Shown: one piece after another, positions 25,480 through 38,670 of the stretch | Layout: the number at the start of each line of letters is the position of its first letter | How positions within the stretch are numbered: position 1 is the stretch's first letter | Translations under genes and position numbers: made by a program | From: Mortierella sp. BCC40632 | Lineage: Eukaryota > Mortierellomycota > Mortierellomycetes > Mortierellales > Mortierellaceae | Length of the DNA: 64,000 bases | NCBI GenBank assembly: GCA_011634665.1 | Contig: WAEK01000010.1 | Coordinates: forward strand, 1,632,001 to 1,696,000 | Direction: 5' to 3' | The notes under the pieces: model-generated | What the model was told of the DNA's origin: nothing | The model's input: the letters and a program-made list of their open reading frames with translations, nothing else | Database searches by the model: none

Positions 25480-28400
25480 TCAACCCATTGTTCCAAGCAT
25501 TCCTCCAGCGGATTCCTTGTGCTTGAGATAATTGATCGAAAAGGTATCTCCTTGGGCAGCCGCCAGTTTGAACCAATGCATGGCTGCAGCAACATTCTCA
25601 GGATTAAATTTCTCGGGTCCTGTCTCGTGTTGTGGTGGCTGTCGTGGATGGTGATGATGATGATGGTTTTGATGATGGTGGTGATGATGGTGGTTGTGGT
25701 TGTGGCCATGACTGTTTTGGTTCCCATGGTGATAACGGGATTGAGGATGCAACCCAATACAGTTACACAGTTGTGATCCCATCGATGTTAACCGATCAGG
25801 TGGTGGCTCTAGGTCCTGGTGTTGCTCTAGATCATGAGGGTGTCCCTCTGCACATTCACTGGACCCGCTTGGGGTTGTAGCCCCACCAGTAGTCGAGACC
25901 GTTGCTGGAAGCGAGAGCGTTGAGGAATTCTTGGTCTTGTGCAAACCCGAGCTCAACGTATCCGATCCATTGGAACCTGTGGCCGATCCGAGTGATGAAC
26001 CTCCTGTATAGGAACCAAGACCTGTAATGATCCCAAGTCCCGTCAGCACACCACTACCAAAGCTACTTCCACTACCGCCACTGCTGCTGTGATGATGGTG
26101 CCTCGAACGTTGTTTGATCGGGATACTAGCCGAGATGTTGCTCTTACAGCCTGCGAATGAGCTAGACAGAGTTCCCTTGGGAGAAGGAAGTGGAGGCGAA
26201 ATGGCTCGTGCAGAGGAGGTGCTCATTCCACGTTGAGTTGATCCAAACCTGGAGGTTGTGATTTGAATGGGTGAGGGCATCCGACCGGGCTGACCTAGTG
26301 TTGGAGATCCATCATGTCTCTGCTGGCCTATCCTTGGTGAAGAAGTCATAGGGAGTGCTGGTAGAGACATGTAAAGGATCGCCAGCTCTCGCTGAGCAAT
26401 CGGGTGCGATTCCTTGGCGCCTAAAGCGATGGAGATGGATGATGTTAAAAATATAGGTTATTGTCTGTTTGGATGGATCAAATTACACGAGATAGAGATA
26501 AAATATAAGGACCTCATGTAGTGTTTGGGGTCACATACCAATGGTAAAGAGTCGGACCGCCTCGGTCATCCTCGTGCGCTCATCATCGTCATGCATGATG
26601 GTTCGACTGCCCGTCTTGTCCGTTTCCTGTTTCACTTGTGGACATTCATCTACCTCCACAAGACGCGACCCTTTCCGGACCACATACTTAATCACCTCTG
26701 ACTTCAAGGACATGACCGCAACTGATATGTCCCAAAAGGCCTTTCCGTCGTTGCGGAGATTCAGGATAGTTCCAGGAACAAGCGCCGCAATCAATTGCAT
26801 ATCCCGAAGTAAATGTCGAGGACGGAGAATATCCGGTCGGCGGAACAGTCGCTCAATCTCATTCACAATCATATCCGTGCCTGGAGTGACAGCTATGGGT
26901 GAGATGGGACTCGCTTCATGAGTTTCTTCTCTACTCAATGGACCAAACGATGTTTCCCCTTGCTGTCGAGACTCGTTCTCTGTTGGACGCTTCCGGGCCT
27001 GCATCGTGCATGATTCGGGATACGACAATGACGCAACAATCAAGAGCTCAAGCGCAAAGAGATGGCTCAGCTTTTGATAAGGAGATTTGACCTGGTTGAA
27101 CTGCTCAATAGTCTCTCTGTATGCGTCTGGCAAATAATATGGCTCACAAGAGAATTCCGTTCTGCCCCCTGGTAGAATTGGTTTCTTGGGCTTCAGGTCC
27201 TTGACTTGGACGTTCAACAAACTCTTGCCCGATGTCTTGGTTGTCACAGGTTTGCTCAAGGGAACAAATGTCTCCCGCGAGAACCTGTTTTCAGTCGGAA
27301 CAAGCCCAAACTCTTGGACAGAGCGTCCACTCTCTGCGGGTGAGGTTGACAGAACAGGACTAATGATCGTGTTCCTGGTTGGCGCCGGATCCGACACCGA
27401 TGATCCTTCAGACCGAACTTCTTGTCCTGGTCGCTGTCCTCCCGAGTTATCCATCAGGGGATGAACATGTCCTTCCGTAAACGACGCTCCACTAGAGTGG
27501 ATATCTTGGGGATCCATGACAGATAAACGACCAATGTGATCCAGACGCTCTAGATCAGAATCCTGAGAATCTTCAATGGCTGCTCTGTCATTGGAGAAGT
27601 CCTTTGGAAAGACACCACGGCGTCGATCTGCGTTGGTCTTATCACCAAGGTCCATCTCGTTCAGAGGCAACATGTCGGCATCCTCATTGACATCATCTGT
27701 CGAACACACATCTTCTTGATCGTTTAGATCCGCACTGCAGTCGTTCAAGGTCGTTCCGGAGCTCATCTCTTCCAAAAACTCGAGGAACCATCGGTCCGTC
27801 TCTACTTCACCAAAGAGATCGAGCCACTCTGAAAGCACCAGGCTGGTCAACTTGAGCTGGATTCGTCGTAGAAAATCGGGCATGTCCTTGGGGGAACTGG
27901 TTACCTGAGTCATAGTGGTAGACAGCCCTCCAACATTATACGGGGCACCATAAACGGATGAGGTATTATGGGACGTGGTTGCATATGGAGGACGATAGAA
28001 CGCATAAGCTGCCCCAGAGGATGAAGAGACGGAATGATATCGCTCAGACGACAGACTATCGCGAAGGTCTCTTTGGCTCCCGTTTGGTGTGTGATTATGC
28101 GTTCCTCGAGTCTTGCCATGGCCTCCAGTGTATGTTGAAGTAGTGGACGATGAAGCAGAGTTGGGAAGAGAGCCACTACCGCTGATTGATGCTGTGGATG
28201 ACGGCGTAAAGAGATGGCTGCCGATGCTTGCTGTTGCCACAGTAGTTGCCGAAGCGTTCTTGAACGAGTTGGCCAAAAACTCGGCCACTGCTGAACCACT
28301 ACTTTGCTTTGACTGGGCTCCAGCATCAGAAGGTCCCATTCCTGCGACGAACTGACCATTCAACTTGGTCACCTCCTTTGTAAAGAAATCACAGCCGCTG

Positions 28401-31246
28401 CTTAAGAGTCCTGGAAGCATTACGCCATTCTGAGCTTGTTGAGTTCCTGCTCCCTGGATACCTGTTCCACCCAGTCCTACACCCTGAACAACCGCTTCGA
28501 CTTCCATGCAAAAACGCAAGAAATTATCCTCGCCTTGCAACAGGTTTTGAATATTCGAGTCGGAAACCCAGCGCTGGACAGCTTCTATTTCTTTTGAATC
28601 CATGGTAAAGTCATGAGCCATATCCACAGAGTCTGTCGTCTGCCCTGCAGGTGCTGTTGGTGCGTTTCCACTTGTCCAGAAAGATCCTTGACTGTGAGGA
28701 TTATAGCTGCTAGAGAATGTGACCTGCTCCTTTTCCTTGAGATTACCCAGAGTGCTTTCCAAGAGCGAGCCTCCCGAAGAGCGAGAGTGGATGTTTTCCA
28801 TATAGGTACTAAAGCTACTTCGTCGGCCCTTGGAGCTGTTCATAAGAGCGGCATACCTCCGAGAATGAGCATCCGCCGGGATGTCCATGCTTCCAGTTGA
28901 TTGAGATGTCTGCGAAAAGTCACAGGAAGATCGACCCGTCCTGGATCCATCTCCGCTTTCACTCCCCTGAGAGTCCGTCTCCTCGGGTGCGACATCTCCA
29001 CTATAGTACTGATCCACGGGCTGATATTTCCTCATCACCTCCTTGTTCAGCCGACTCAGCACCCCAACAATTGCCTGGGACTTTTCAAACGACCGAGAGG
29101 CTCGGACACATGTTTGGTAGTACATCTTGGTCCGAAGGATCGAAAGGCTTTCCCGTTTCCGGTCTATCATCGAAACAACCCGCGTATGCCAGGAATGAGC
29201 AAACGATTCCCAGATGGCTCTGCCACTTGCTCGCCCTGCACGATGCTCAAGACGATGTCTCAACGGCATGGCCAAAAGGTAAATCAACTTGGAGCAATCC
29301 AATTGTCGAAGGACCAAGGACGAGTCCAACACGCGAAGCGAATGATGAATCCCAATCGCTGCTGCATGATTCCCATAAAACTGGGCCTTCTCCATGCCCT
29401 GCTGAAGTAGAGTTCGAATGCTTTCATGACCAGTAGCCTTTTGTGGTGACTGATTTCCGATGGCATCCCAATGACCAGAGTAGTAGTCATGGCTCTCATT
29501 AGGTAGCAGATCAAACTCTCGGAGGATCTTGAAGATCGACCTGGCTACCGTCTGAACCTCTTCTGGCATGTCGGACTCTGAATGGACCGTCTGACGGATC
29601 CGGCACTTCCATGTTCGATCAGCAATGGTCCATTTGGCGGCAGCAGTCTGAGGATGAGCAAAGAGCCCCAAAGTCCTGTTGACCATTGACTCTCCTTGGT
29701 CATCCATCTGATCGATATTGGTCACTCCAGAAGCATCCAAGGAAGAAAGCATCTGACTACTGTTGATCCGAAGAATCGACAAACCTCCATCGTCTTCCGT
29801 CAAGGTCGACCTTGCTCGCTGAGCCAACTCATTGTCTTCTGGAGAAAGGATCGACTCGGAATCGGACGCGTCCACCTCAAGATTGATGGATATCGGACCT
29901 TCCTGGTCTGGAAACTCTCGACCTCCAGCAAAATCCATGACTTGATCCATCAGAATAGGCTTCGTTACCGCAACGATCCTGGGAATCTCTCCAATCCCGG
30001 CACTCTCCATGACCATCGCCATACAGGGAGGGGCCACTGCAAGATCTACCTCTGCCAACACTGCCTGTGTCTCCACTGACTGACTCTTGGTTGGGTCCAT
30101 CATCATGTCATCTATGCCTGAATCTCGAGGAGAGCTTGTACTTGTCTTGGGTGACCCATACTGAACATACACAAGTGCCCACGGTTCGCGTAGAGGTGTT
30201 GTATGAACACTCTGTAAAGCCCAAGGTACCTCCTTAATAGGACCATGTTGGAATGTCTTGATTTCTTTCACAGCCTGCTTCAAATCAGGCAGTAAAACAT
30301 CATCCGACCAATGTTCTACTGTCTCTGGCTTGCCAGCATGTGGATGGGACGATAAAGACGATGTGCTCCCTATGGAGCCAGTCTGAATCATGGAAGAGGA
30401 CGGCGGTTGTGTCTGACCAGGCGCTGCCGCCAACTTTGGCAATAGACATGGCGGTCCACTGGCAGTAGCGATACCAAAGGAACTGGTAACCTCGATATTG
30501 GCTGTCTTTGGCGAAACCACCTGTCCAGGCTTGATCCCGGTCAAAGCCAAGAAATTGGTCCCTGAAGAGGATGAATCAGATGTGAACACAGTCGGTTTTT
30601 CCTGTGGAATGGGCGGAGGAGGTTTCGCTTTAAGGTTGAGCGACGATGCAGCTCCAGAGAAGAAAGAGAAACTTGGTGACGATCGTTTATGGGTTCGCGT
30701 CGAGTTGGTGTGACTGACAGCACTGGCAGGAGTCGTCTGCCTCGACTCTTGATTCGCTGTGGAAGAAGAGGAAGAAGAGGAAGAGGCACTTGCTGGTGTT
30801 GAGGAGGCGGCCTTCATCGCCGCCGGATAGGTAGGAGGAGTCTCGGAAGAGGTCCTTTGACGAGTGATGACGGCACCCTTTCCATTAAAGCTACTTGATC
30901 TCCCCATTGGCACTGAAGAGGCTGAAGATGAGGAAGGAGGAGTTGTCTTCTTGAGGTGAGGGCATACAAAATAAAACAAGGTTGTAAAATCTGAAGGACA
31001 GAGCAAAAGGACAGGCGAAGCAACCGTTCTCGCTGAAGTGCCGCGTGGGAGGCCCGATATTGGTCCAGTGGAAGCAGAGATCGCACTGAGGGTATACTGG
31101 GAATGGTTCGGTCCTGGGGTAGTAGGAGTGGACGAAAAGAGGTCCAACAAATGCTCGACTTTTTTGCGTATCCTTGGGTCAATCACGGAAGAGCGACTCT
31201 CCCTAGGATGGTTGTTGCACCAATAGAATAGGGTTAAATGAACGGT

Positions 31247-31281
<35 letters not shown>

Positions 31282-33677
31282 GTCTTCACAAAGATTGTCC
31301 TTCCTGCTTACCATCCTGGGACTGGATTCATGATACCAGTGACATATCGGTATAGACGATGGTGGGTTGCGAATAGTGTCCTTTGACGCTGTGCTTCTGA
31401 AATATATACATCATGCATCATGCCGTACGTCTATTGAACAAGGGTATAGCGCTTGTCATGAGATGCATGTTGGAGAAAGAGAGAGAGAGAAGATGAAGAG
31501 TTCATTGACAACCAACAACAGAAAAACGCCCTAGGCGAACAAAGACTTACCTCGGGGTATGCTATGCACTTGTTCATGAACCGGTAATAGAAAAACTTGA
31601 CCACAATGATCAGAGAGGCATATGACCGCGTCTTTGCATCCAGTTCCGCAAAGATAAGGCGAGAGAGCTCCATCAGACATGGCGGACAAAACTCTTCCAA
31701 TACATCAAGAATGTCAAGACAGGCTTCGGTGTAAAAGTTTTCCACAATCATCTGACGACTGGTCGAGTCCAATGGGACTCGGCCCCGAGAGTCAAGGTTT
31801 CCATGCTGACCATATCCTTCTTTGATAGTTGGACCCGATCCTTGAAAGCGTTGTTGTGATGCTATCGACTCGGATGCGTCGACTCTTGTGGTGGTGAGGT
31901 TTGGTATCCTTCCAAGGGATTGATGATGCTGGTGATGCTGGAGATGGTGATGGAGTCCAAACGTGTGCGGAGGCATGAATGCGTTCAGCTCCTCATCTGA
32001 AAACCCTGCAAGTACCACATCGCCCTTGCGAATAATATCCAAGAGTGTGCGTTCAAATTTTGACTTGACAAGACCAACGTGTTGCCATTCGGACTGAATC
32101 ACATATCGTTCAAGTATCTCAGGCATCAGTCGTTCTCCTTTTCGTTCATTGAGCAAGTTGACAAAGATGTTCCGGAGTGTCCGTGTCCTGAGAATGTGTT
32201 CTCCTGCAAAAGACGAAGGCCCAAAGAGATTGTTGAGGATGATATGGACAACATCCTGGCCGTTCATAAAGTTGGGTATCGTGCCATGAGATGGTAGGAG
32301 ACGCTGCTGTGCGCTTGAAGAGTGTGGGTGTGTGGACTGTTGCTGTGCAGCTGATCCAGCATGGGCAGAGAATCCTCGGTCTCGCCCTGCTCTCCCGATC
32401 TGGAACTGAGAATGGCCTGCTGCTGCAGTCGAGGGCCGCTCTGGAAGCAGTAGTGTATCCAATTCCTGAGATTGCATATTCTTGAAGGCCGTTGCCAAGA
32501 TCGAATGATCCGTCCGAAGTCTGTGCAGAAAGGTGAGGACTGCCGAGGAGGAAGAGTGGCTCATCATATCCAGAAAGCTTGCTCGAGGGTGAGGGTTGGC
32601 AAGTGCGTGCTGCAGTACTCGCTCGGTCTCTTCGAACGAGAAGTTGTAGGCAGAAATAAACTCGTCCCGTCGGTCGGCCCTTTGGCGGTTCTTGAAAGCA
32701 TCATGAGCATGGTCGTACGCCAAGTCCAGTCCTCGAGAGACCCTAGCAGAGAGAGCCAAACCTACTAGATGGACATGGAGTTGTTGCGACTGATGGAGAT
32801 CTTTTTGTTTGGAGCTCTTGTCGAGAACAATCAGTTGTCGCAGGTCTCGCAATGTCGGATCCTCTGGAAAGACATAGTCACCAAACTGAATGTGGGCTGG
32901 GGTGGGTAGTGTTGAGGCGGCTGAGAGAGCTGAGGAAGAATGAGGCTGTGAGGTCCGGAGAGAGGGGTGGGCGATGTTAGGTGGGGCCGAGCAGGTTTCC
33001 CGGCGGGATGGAGGAGAGAGGGTGTCCATGGGAGAATCGAGGGTGATGCTAGGCTGCATGGCATCAGACGCAGGGATGGCCGTGCTCGGCACAGAAGAAG
33101 TGGATCTGACGGTGGAGAAAGAATGGGATGAACGAGAAGAGAAGGATGGAGAAAGTGATGTGTTACTCTCTGCGTTGGTGGTAACCGTGTCGGTCGTGGT
33201 GTCTGTGGCGGTATCTGTTGCGGGGTCCAATGCTGCAGAGTCGGCCAAAAAGGATACATTTGTCTGTGTCACAGCGTCGTCGGTCGCTCTCGATGTTCTC
33301 GCATCGTCTATCTTCGTTTCTGTCTGTTGCAGCTCCTCTTCTGTATCCTCCATCTCTATCTCTGGAGCATGTCTTGGTGCCATATCCTCTTCTCTTCCTT
33401 GTTCTTCTTCCTCTTCCTCGTCCTCTTCCTCCTCGTCTGTTGTTGTGCGTTTGTCATCCAGGGTCCAAGAATGGCACGCCGAGAGGCCATCCTCCGAGGA
33501 GGTGCGGCGCGTCTGTGGTGGGAGATTGCGGCCTGCTCGTCTGGAGAAGGTTGAATAAGCGGATCGGGAGATGAATCGTCGGTCTTCATTGATGGTACTT
33601 GTACCAATGCCATTGTCGAGGGCTGTGATGCTTGGTGTTGCCGCGGTGGAAGTGGTAGCAACCCGATGAGATGTCAT
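25480..33677 (-). CDS. RasGAP-like protein with C-terminal Sel1-type repeats
   Basis: Predicted 2,616 residues from exons 33677-31551, 31430-31312, 31202-26539 and 26420-25480, with matching phases. The N-terminal 250 residues are disordered with an acidic run. A helical region follows (FPEDPTLRDLRQLIVLD, RGLDLAYDHAHDAF, FLDMMSHSSSSAVLTFLHRL). Further on are ILRTRTLRNIFVNLL, FCPPCLMELSRLIFAEL and KFFYYRFMNKCIAYPE followed by ISEAQRQRTLFATHHRLYRY, resembling the arginine-finger block and the FLRF..PAI..PE block of RasGAP domains. That assignment is inference. The last exon and the end of the previous one read as Sel1/TPR-like units: AVRLFTIGAKESHPIAQREL and AAAMHWFKLAAAQGDTFSIN. Ser-rich linkers separate the domains. 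No named orthologue recognised; a signalling scaffold or Ras regulator is plausible. Confidence 0.65.
31248..31279. repeat. A run in an intron of the RasGAP-like gene
   Basis: 32 consecutive A on the plus strand (T in the sense strand), immediately downstream of the donor half of the intron 31311-31203. Confidence 0.9.
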
Positions 33678-35942
33678 TTTTCAGAGTGGACTCCTGGCCT
33701 CGATCGACTGTCCTGGATGAGAAAAAGGCCAAAGGGATCGAGGATAGGAAAAAGTGAGGAGGAGAAGGTGGAGAAGGTAAAGGTGAAGGTGAAGGTGAGA
33801 ATGAGAGACGACGAGGAGTACAAATCAGAAAAAGAGAAAGATCGAACGGCCGATCTGCGAACTGACCTTGCGTTGCTCTCTTACTTCTCTTCGAGCCGCA
33901 GACCTCCTTGCGCGATATTTACTATTGTGTGTACAACGAGTGCAGAGATGGACACGGAAAGGGCTATCCAAAGAAAGGCGGACTCTCTTTTAGAAACATA
34001 CACACAATATTATACGAATCGCACACAGACAGAGAGACAAGGAGATTGAAGGGATCGGAGAGAGAGAATGAAAAAGATAAAACAAACAACTCAAAGAAGA
34101 GAGAGAGTGTGTGTGTGTGTGTGTGAATGTGTGTGCGATGGAAAAAAAAATTGGTCCCTGTGTATTATATGTGTGTGCTCTGTCCACCAACACCCTTCTT
34201 CTTGTCGTCTCTCTCACTCTCTGTCTGTCTGCCTGTTTGTCTTTCTCTTTTGCCTGCAGTATGCTGTCATCAATCCCGCAGGGTGGATCGAACAAGGCCC
34301 GCACTCCACAGGTCCAGCCTGGGAGAAGTAGAGGCAAGAGGTATCAAGTAAAAAAAAAAAAAGGTGTGTATGTGTATAAATAAAAAGAATCTCCCCTCGT
34401 GAGCCGTGTTTGACACGCCGTGGTTTCCGGGGGCAGTGCGGGATGAGCAAGAGTCTAGCACCGTAGAAACAAGCACGCGCACAGAGAGTGGAGGACGGGC
34501 GAAGGACNGGACGAAGAAGAGGACGAAGAGGACGAGAATAAAGAAGAAGAAGAGACACTCATCGGTGTATCTTCTAGGATGCAGTCGACTAAGCGTGGAC
34601 CAGAAAGGGGAGAGAGAGAGAGAGAGACAGGGAGAGAGAAAAGAAGAGAGGGGTAGGTGGAAGGGAGGTACGAAGCGAGAGAGGCAGAGAAAACAGGAAA
34701 AAAAAAAAAAAAGTCATGCCGCCATCGCCTTGCCACGAGCATCATGCGGCTGCCTCTTCCACTACCAAGGACAGACAACGATTACAAGAGCACGCACACA
34801 GGGTATTAAACGCGAGCTGACAAGCACACGTCAACAGACGAGACAGGGTCACGCCATTGACACACTCTGTTCGTTTGTGTTGTGCTCGAGACTCTCCTGT
34901 TCTTCTCTCTCTCTTTCTTTCTCTCTCTTTCTCTTTCTCTAACAGGGGCACCACAGTGTTTCTCAGTCGATTGTGGGGAGGGGGGAGAAGAAGAAGTGGC
35001 TCTTTTTTTTTTTTTTTTTTTTTTGTCACCATCAGTCGCCATGAAGAAAAAAAAAAAGAGTTGATGCAGGAGAGGACTACCAAAGGTCCAGTGAACAAGA
35101 ACTGCACTGAGACAAGCATTGAGGGAAGCAAAGTGCTTGGGACCTCAAAGTCACGCATGGCTCACATTGTCCACGTGGTGCAGGTGCATGCGGGGCTTAA
35201 TGCAAGTTGCATGGTGATGCTCTACTCTCTTTCTCTTATTCATCGCCTTTTTTTCTTTCTCTCTCCATGCAGTATTTTTTTTTGGGCTCATCCAATGCCT
35301 GATGTGAACTGCGGACCGCATTGTCCATGTGGTATTTTGCTCACCAATCCCAGCTTGGTGGAGGTGGGGTGACCTTTAGAGAGAGAGAGTTCCTTCGATG
35401 ATAGTTGATAGTATTGCTAGGGAAGAGAAGCCCAACAGCCAGTAAAAGGCCGAAGAGTGGTCCGACAAGGATGCACCTACCAGGCTGTCGTGTAGGGGAG
35501 GAGGAGAGAAGTGTAGAGAGAATGGTCTACTGATCCGAAGAATGAAAGGATGGAGACGCTGGCATGCACTGCATTAATGAGGGGAAAGAAGGGTGAAGAA
35601 GAAGAAGAAAAGAGAGAGAGAGAGTGTGTGTGTGTGTGTGTGTGCAGCAGACAGAACTATTTTTTTTAGGGATAAGCAAAATCTCCCTTCCCTCACCCCT
35701 CACCCTCACCCTCCACTCCACTCCACTCCACTCCACTCCTCTTCTCTTCTCTTCTCTTCTCTTCTTTCTTCGCTTGTGTAAGTCTGTACACAAGTCTACA
35801 TTTTAACAACACACGCACACAAACACAAACACACAACCTCACCTTGTTGTTGTAGCCTCCATTCGGCTCTTTGTTTCTTACTCACTATAGTACAATGGAG
35901 AGAACTCATCCTACGCAAAACCTCCTTCGCTATCAGGGCCAA
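33678..35942. other. Intergenic region with purine/pyrimidine repeats and an undetermined base
   Basis: 2.3 kb upstream of the RasGAP-like gene. It contains GT/GA repeats near 34098-34125, T and A runs (for example 35002-35024), a (GT) run at 35624-35643, the C-rich block at 35690-35711, CCACT and CTTCT pentamer repeats at 35712-35766, and the only ambiguous base (34508). Reading frames here are low-complexity and not supported as genes. Confidence 0.7.
35690..35711 (-). other. Predicted G-quadruplex motif
   Basis: The minus strand carries four G-runs (GGG, GGG, GGGG, GGG) separated by identical three-base TGA loops. It lies 232 bases beyond the stop of the minus-strand gene at 35943, on that gene's sense strand, so it could be in the 3' untranslated RNA. 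Confidence 0.5.
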
Positions 35943-38670
35943 CTACAAAGATTCTATCTGGGTGTCGATCGGCAAGGTCAATGTGGCCCCTGATGTGGCA
36001 GATGAGGCTGCCACAGAAGTCGTCCGAGAGCCAGATGACATTGCGACAGCATTGGGAGAAAAGAGTGGCATCAAATGGAAGGCCTTCGTGGCATGCTTAA
36101 AGATAAGTCGTCGAAGGAGTTGGATCTCAGGTCCTTGTTCATCCACCACTGGTTGGACAATGGTTGGTTCTCGGAAAGGACTAGCGTGTTGCCCTGGCTT
36201 TTGGTGTTGCTGTTGTTTAAACTGGACCATCTGTTGCTTTAGCTGGACCAGCTGTTGCTGAAGCACATTCATGTTCCTGCCCAAGAGAACATAGAAACAC
36301 TGCTCAAGGATCAGGCCAAGGTCCTTGGACTCGATCAGTGGAAAGAGCACGGCAGCCTGGCTAACAGGGTCAGGTATCAATCCTGTCTACAATGTAGAGA
36401 AAAGGCGAATAGAATATTGTCAGAGAGATGCCACGACGCTTGCCCTGTGTCATGCACAAAAGATAAAGAGTATTGCCCAAAGGACAGTCGTGTGAAGCAC
36501 AGACAGTGAGACCAAGTATGACACAGGTCAGCATGCAGCCTGTAAGGATGATCTGCATGTCCTTCTCATATGTCTGAGGTTCGCCACCCCTTGTTCTAGT
36601 GCTCAATGCTTCGTTTTACCTGTGCGGCGAGTTGGGTCAACCAAGTAGCTTCTTCGAGTTCCTTAGGATATGCCTTTGGCGAGGTGTTTCGGCAAACACT
36701 CCAGTGTGCCATAGAACACTGAAGCATCCCCTGAATAACCGGCAGGAAAAGAATGGCCGAGCGCCCATCTACTCAATTTTTCAGCACAAAAATGTATTGA
36801 GTGGGTTGATCTTATAACAGTCCTAGATCTTTTCTATGGTGAAAACAAGCTATTGTAATGCTTTCTCTTACCTTTTTCCATGGCTGCTGCCATTATCCTC
36901 CTGTAGAGTGGGTTCTCCGAAATGATACGTAGTAAGATTTTGTCTCTATAGAAGTAGAGAGAGAGCGCACACTTCATCCATTAACATTTTTTTTGCTGTT
37001 TTGACCCTCTAGGACGACAAAATAGACACATCTGGGCACCGGTCTTAAAGACCTATTAAATGTAAGCTTGCATGATAGAAAACAACAACTATGACCTCAC
37101 CTCTGCTGTCCTGAATGCTTCAGTGCTAAAGAAGAAGCGCTCACCATAGCGGTGTCGACTTTCATTCCAAGGTGTATATTAAAGCGACGCATCAACTGCT
37201 CTAGCGCATCAGGGTCATCCTGCCGATCCATACATCTCGCCACAAGATCAGAGATCTCAAAGGCACGTTCTTCAGCGCCTCTAGCATGACCCTTTGGTAT
37301 CTCTCGTTCCTTTAGTGATTTGCCCCGAGAAAAGAGTCGTGTGTCGCCATAATTCATAAACCCTCCTGTCTGTCCAGAAGATGAGAACCGGATGGGTTCA
37401 CGCTCCCTGTTAATATCCAGTAATGACGTGGTTGTAATGGGCTTTGGGCGGGGTGCCTCTTCCTTCACTTCTGGGGTCTTGGTCCAACTTCCATCGAGAT
37501 ATCGAAAAATCGAGTCCAAAATGTAAATGAAAAGCTCTGGCACTCCAGCATATGAGGCCACTAGGGTATTGTATGTATAGAGATCAAGGAGTCAATGTCA
37601 TTTTGCGCTTGCTTAGACTTGACCATCTCTGCAGTCATGTGCAAAAGGCGAACTATACCTCGTAACTTTAGTTGTTCAATGCACTCCTCACTCTCTAGAG
37701 AGTCAATCCAGTGAAAAATCCGGCCCAACAGATTAGCGAGGATTAAAAGCTGATTCTCAAACGACTCGTGCGCTGTACCGTCACGCATCTGAACAAGAGC
37801 ATTCAGTACTGACTCGCTGTCACAAAGCGACAATGTTTTATCTGCTAGAGGACCACAGTGCAGCATGTAGATGATATCGTGAAACTTGCTGAGAGTGTTT
37901 CCATGTTGATGTTGACTCTGGCGCTGGCTGTAGTGATGGTGGTGGGATTGCTGGGGTGGCGGTGGTGGTTGATGAGAGTTGAGAGATGAGGATTGTGATT
38001 GTTGGTGACCAGGGTCCTGACTTTGCTTTCTTGCCGCTCTTTTCAGAATCTCCTGCTCTGTTGTCAGCAATGCAACGATCCTCTGGACCGTCAATCTGGT
38101 AAATATACATGATCTCGGGTTAGTCATCAGGCAGCTTTTTTTTTTTTTTTTTTTTTGCTATCCTCTTTTGTCCACTAAACAAGATCTTGTCATTAGTTCC
38201 CAGGTAATTACCACTTACTGCTCGATCCCTTCTCCTCGTTCTTTAGCGAGTCTCCAAAGACGTCGAAGCATGTCTCCTCTTCGGACAAGTTCCTGCTTGT
38301 AGTCCAATGCCCAAACCAGCCAGCCTTCTCCTTTTGCAACGCTCGACATGGAAGGATAGGATTCTCCAGCGTCCACGATAAAGCTGGCGAGAACCCGAGA
38401 GAAAATATGGGGCTCAATGACGGCGCAATAGGACTCGAGTAACATGAATATCCGCTTTGACTGCTCCTCATCCGACTCGCAGGCCAAGATTATCAACTTT
38501 TGAAGACGCGAGAATGATGGAATTTCGGGTCCATTCTCCTCAGCAAGAGAAATGTGCTGGAGGGGTTCGATCAAAGATCCGAGTCCTGCAAAGTCTTGCC
38601 ATTGTGTCCGTGTCCTTTCTGCGAGGATGATCTCTGCGATGGAATCCTGCAATTCAATGACCTGGTCCAT
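35943..38670 (-). CDS. Uncharacterised alpha-helical protein
   Basis: Seven exons with agreeing phases: 38670-38219, 38095-37659, 37560-37101, 36900-36872 (29 bases), 36768-36620, 36573-36444, 36382-35943; 698 residues. The intron after 36444 uses a GC donor. The sequence looks like a helical-repeat fold: MDQVIELQDSIAEIIL, FLYACESDEEQ-like helices, ENQLLILANLLGRIFHWI, VPELFIYILDSIFRYLDG, FLPVIQGMLQCSMAHW, EKDMQIILTGCMLTCVILG and AAVLFPLIESKDLGLILEQ. Between them are His/Gln/Pro-rich and Gln-rich linkers; the tail is Ser/Thr/Ala-rich. No catalytic motif is visible and I do not recognise the family. The hydrophobic stretch near the 36573-36444 exon could instead be a membrane segment. The boundary 37659/37560 is uncertain because the intron itself is open and protein-like. 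Confidence 0.7.

Noticed and set aside
34406..34942. 178-residue frame on the plus strand
   Set aside because: Lys/Arg/Glu-rich translation of GA repeats and spans the undetermined base at 34508.
37561..37658. Apparent frameshift in the helical-protein gene
   Set aside because: A 98-base intron (GTATAG to CCCTAG) restores phase, although the skipped sequence is open.
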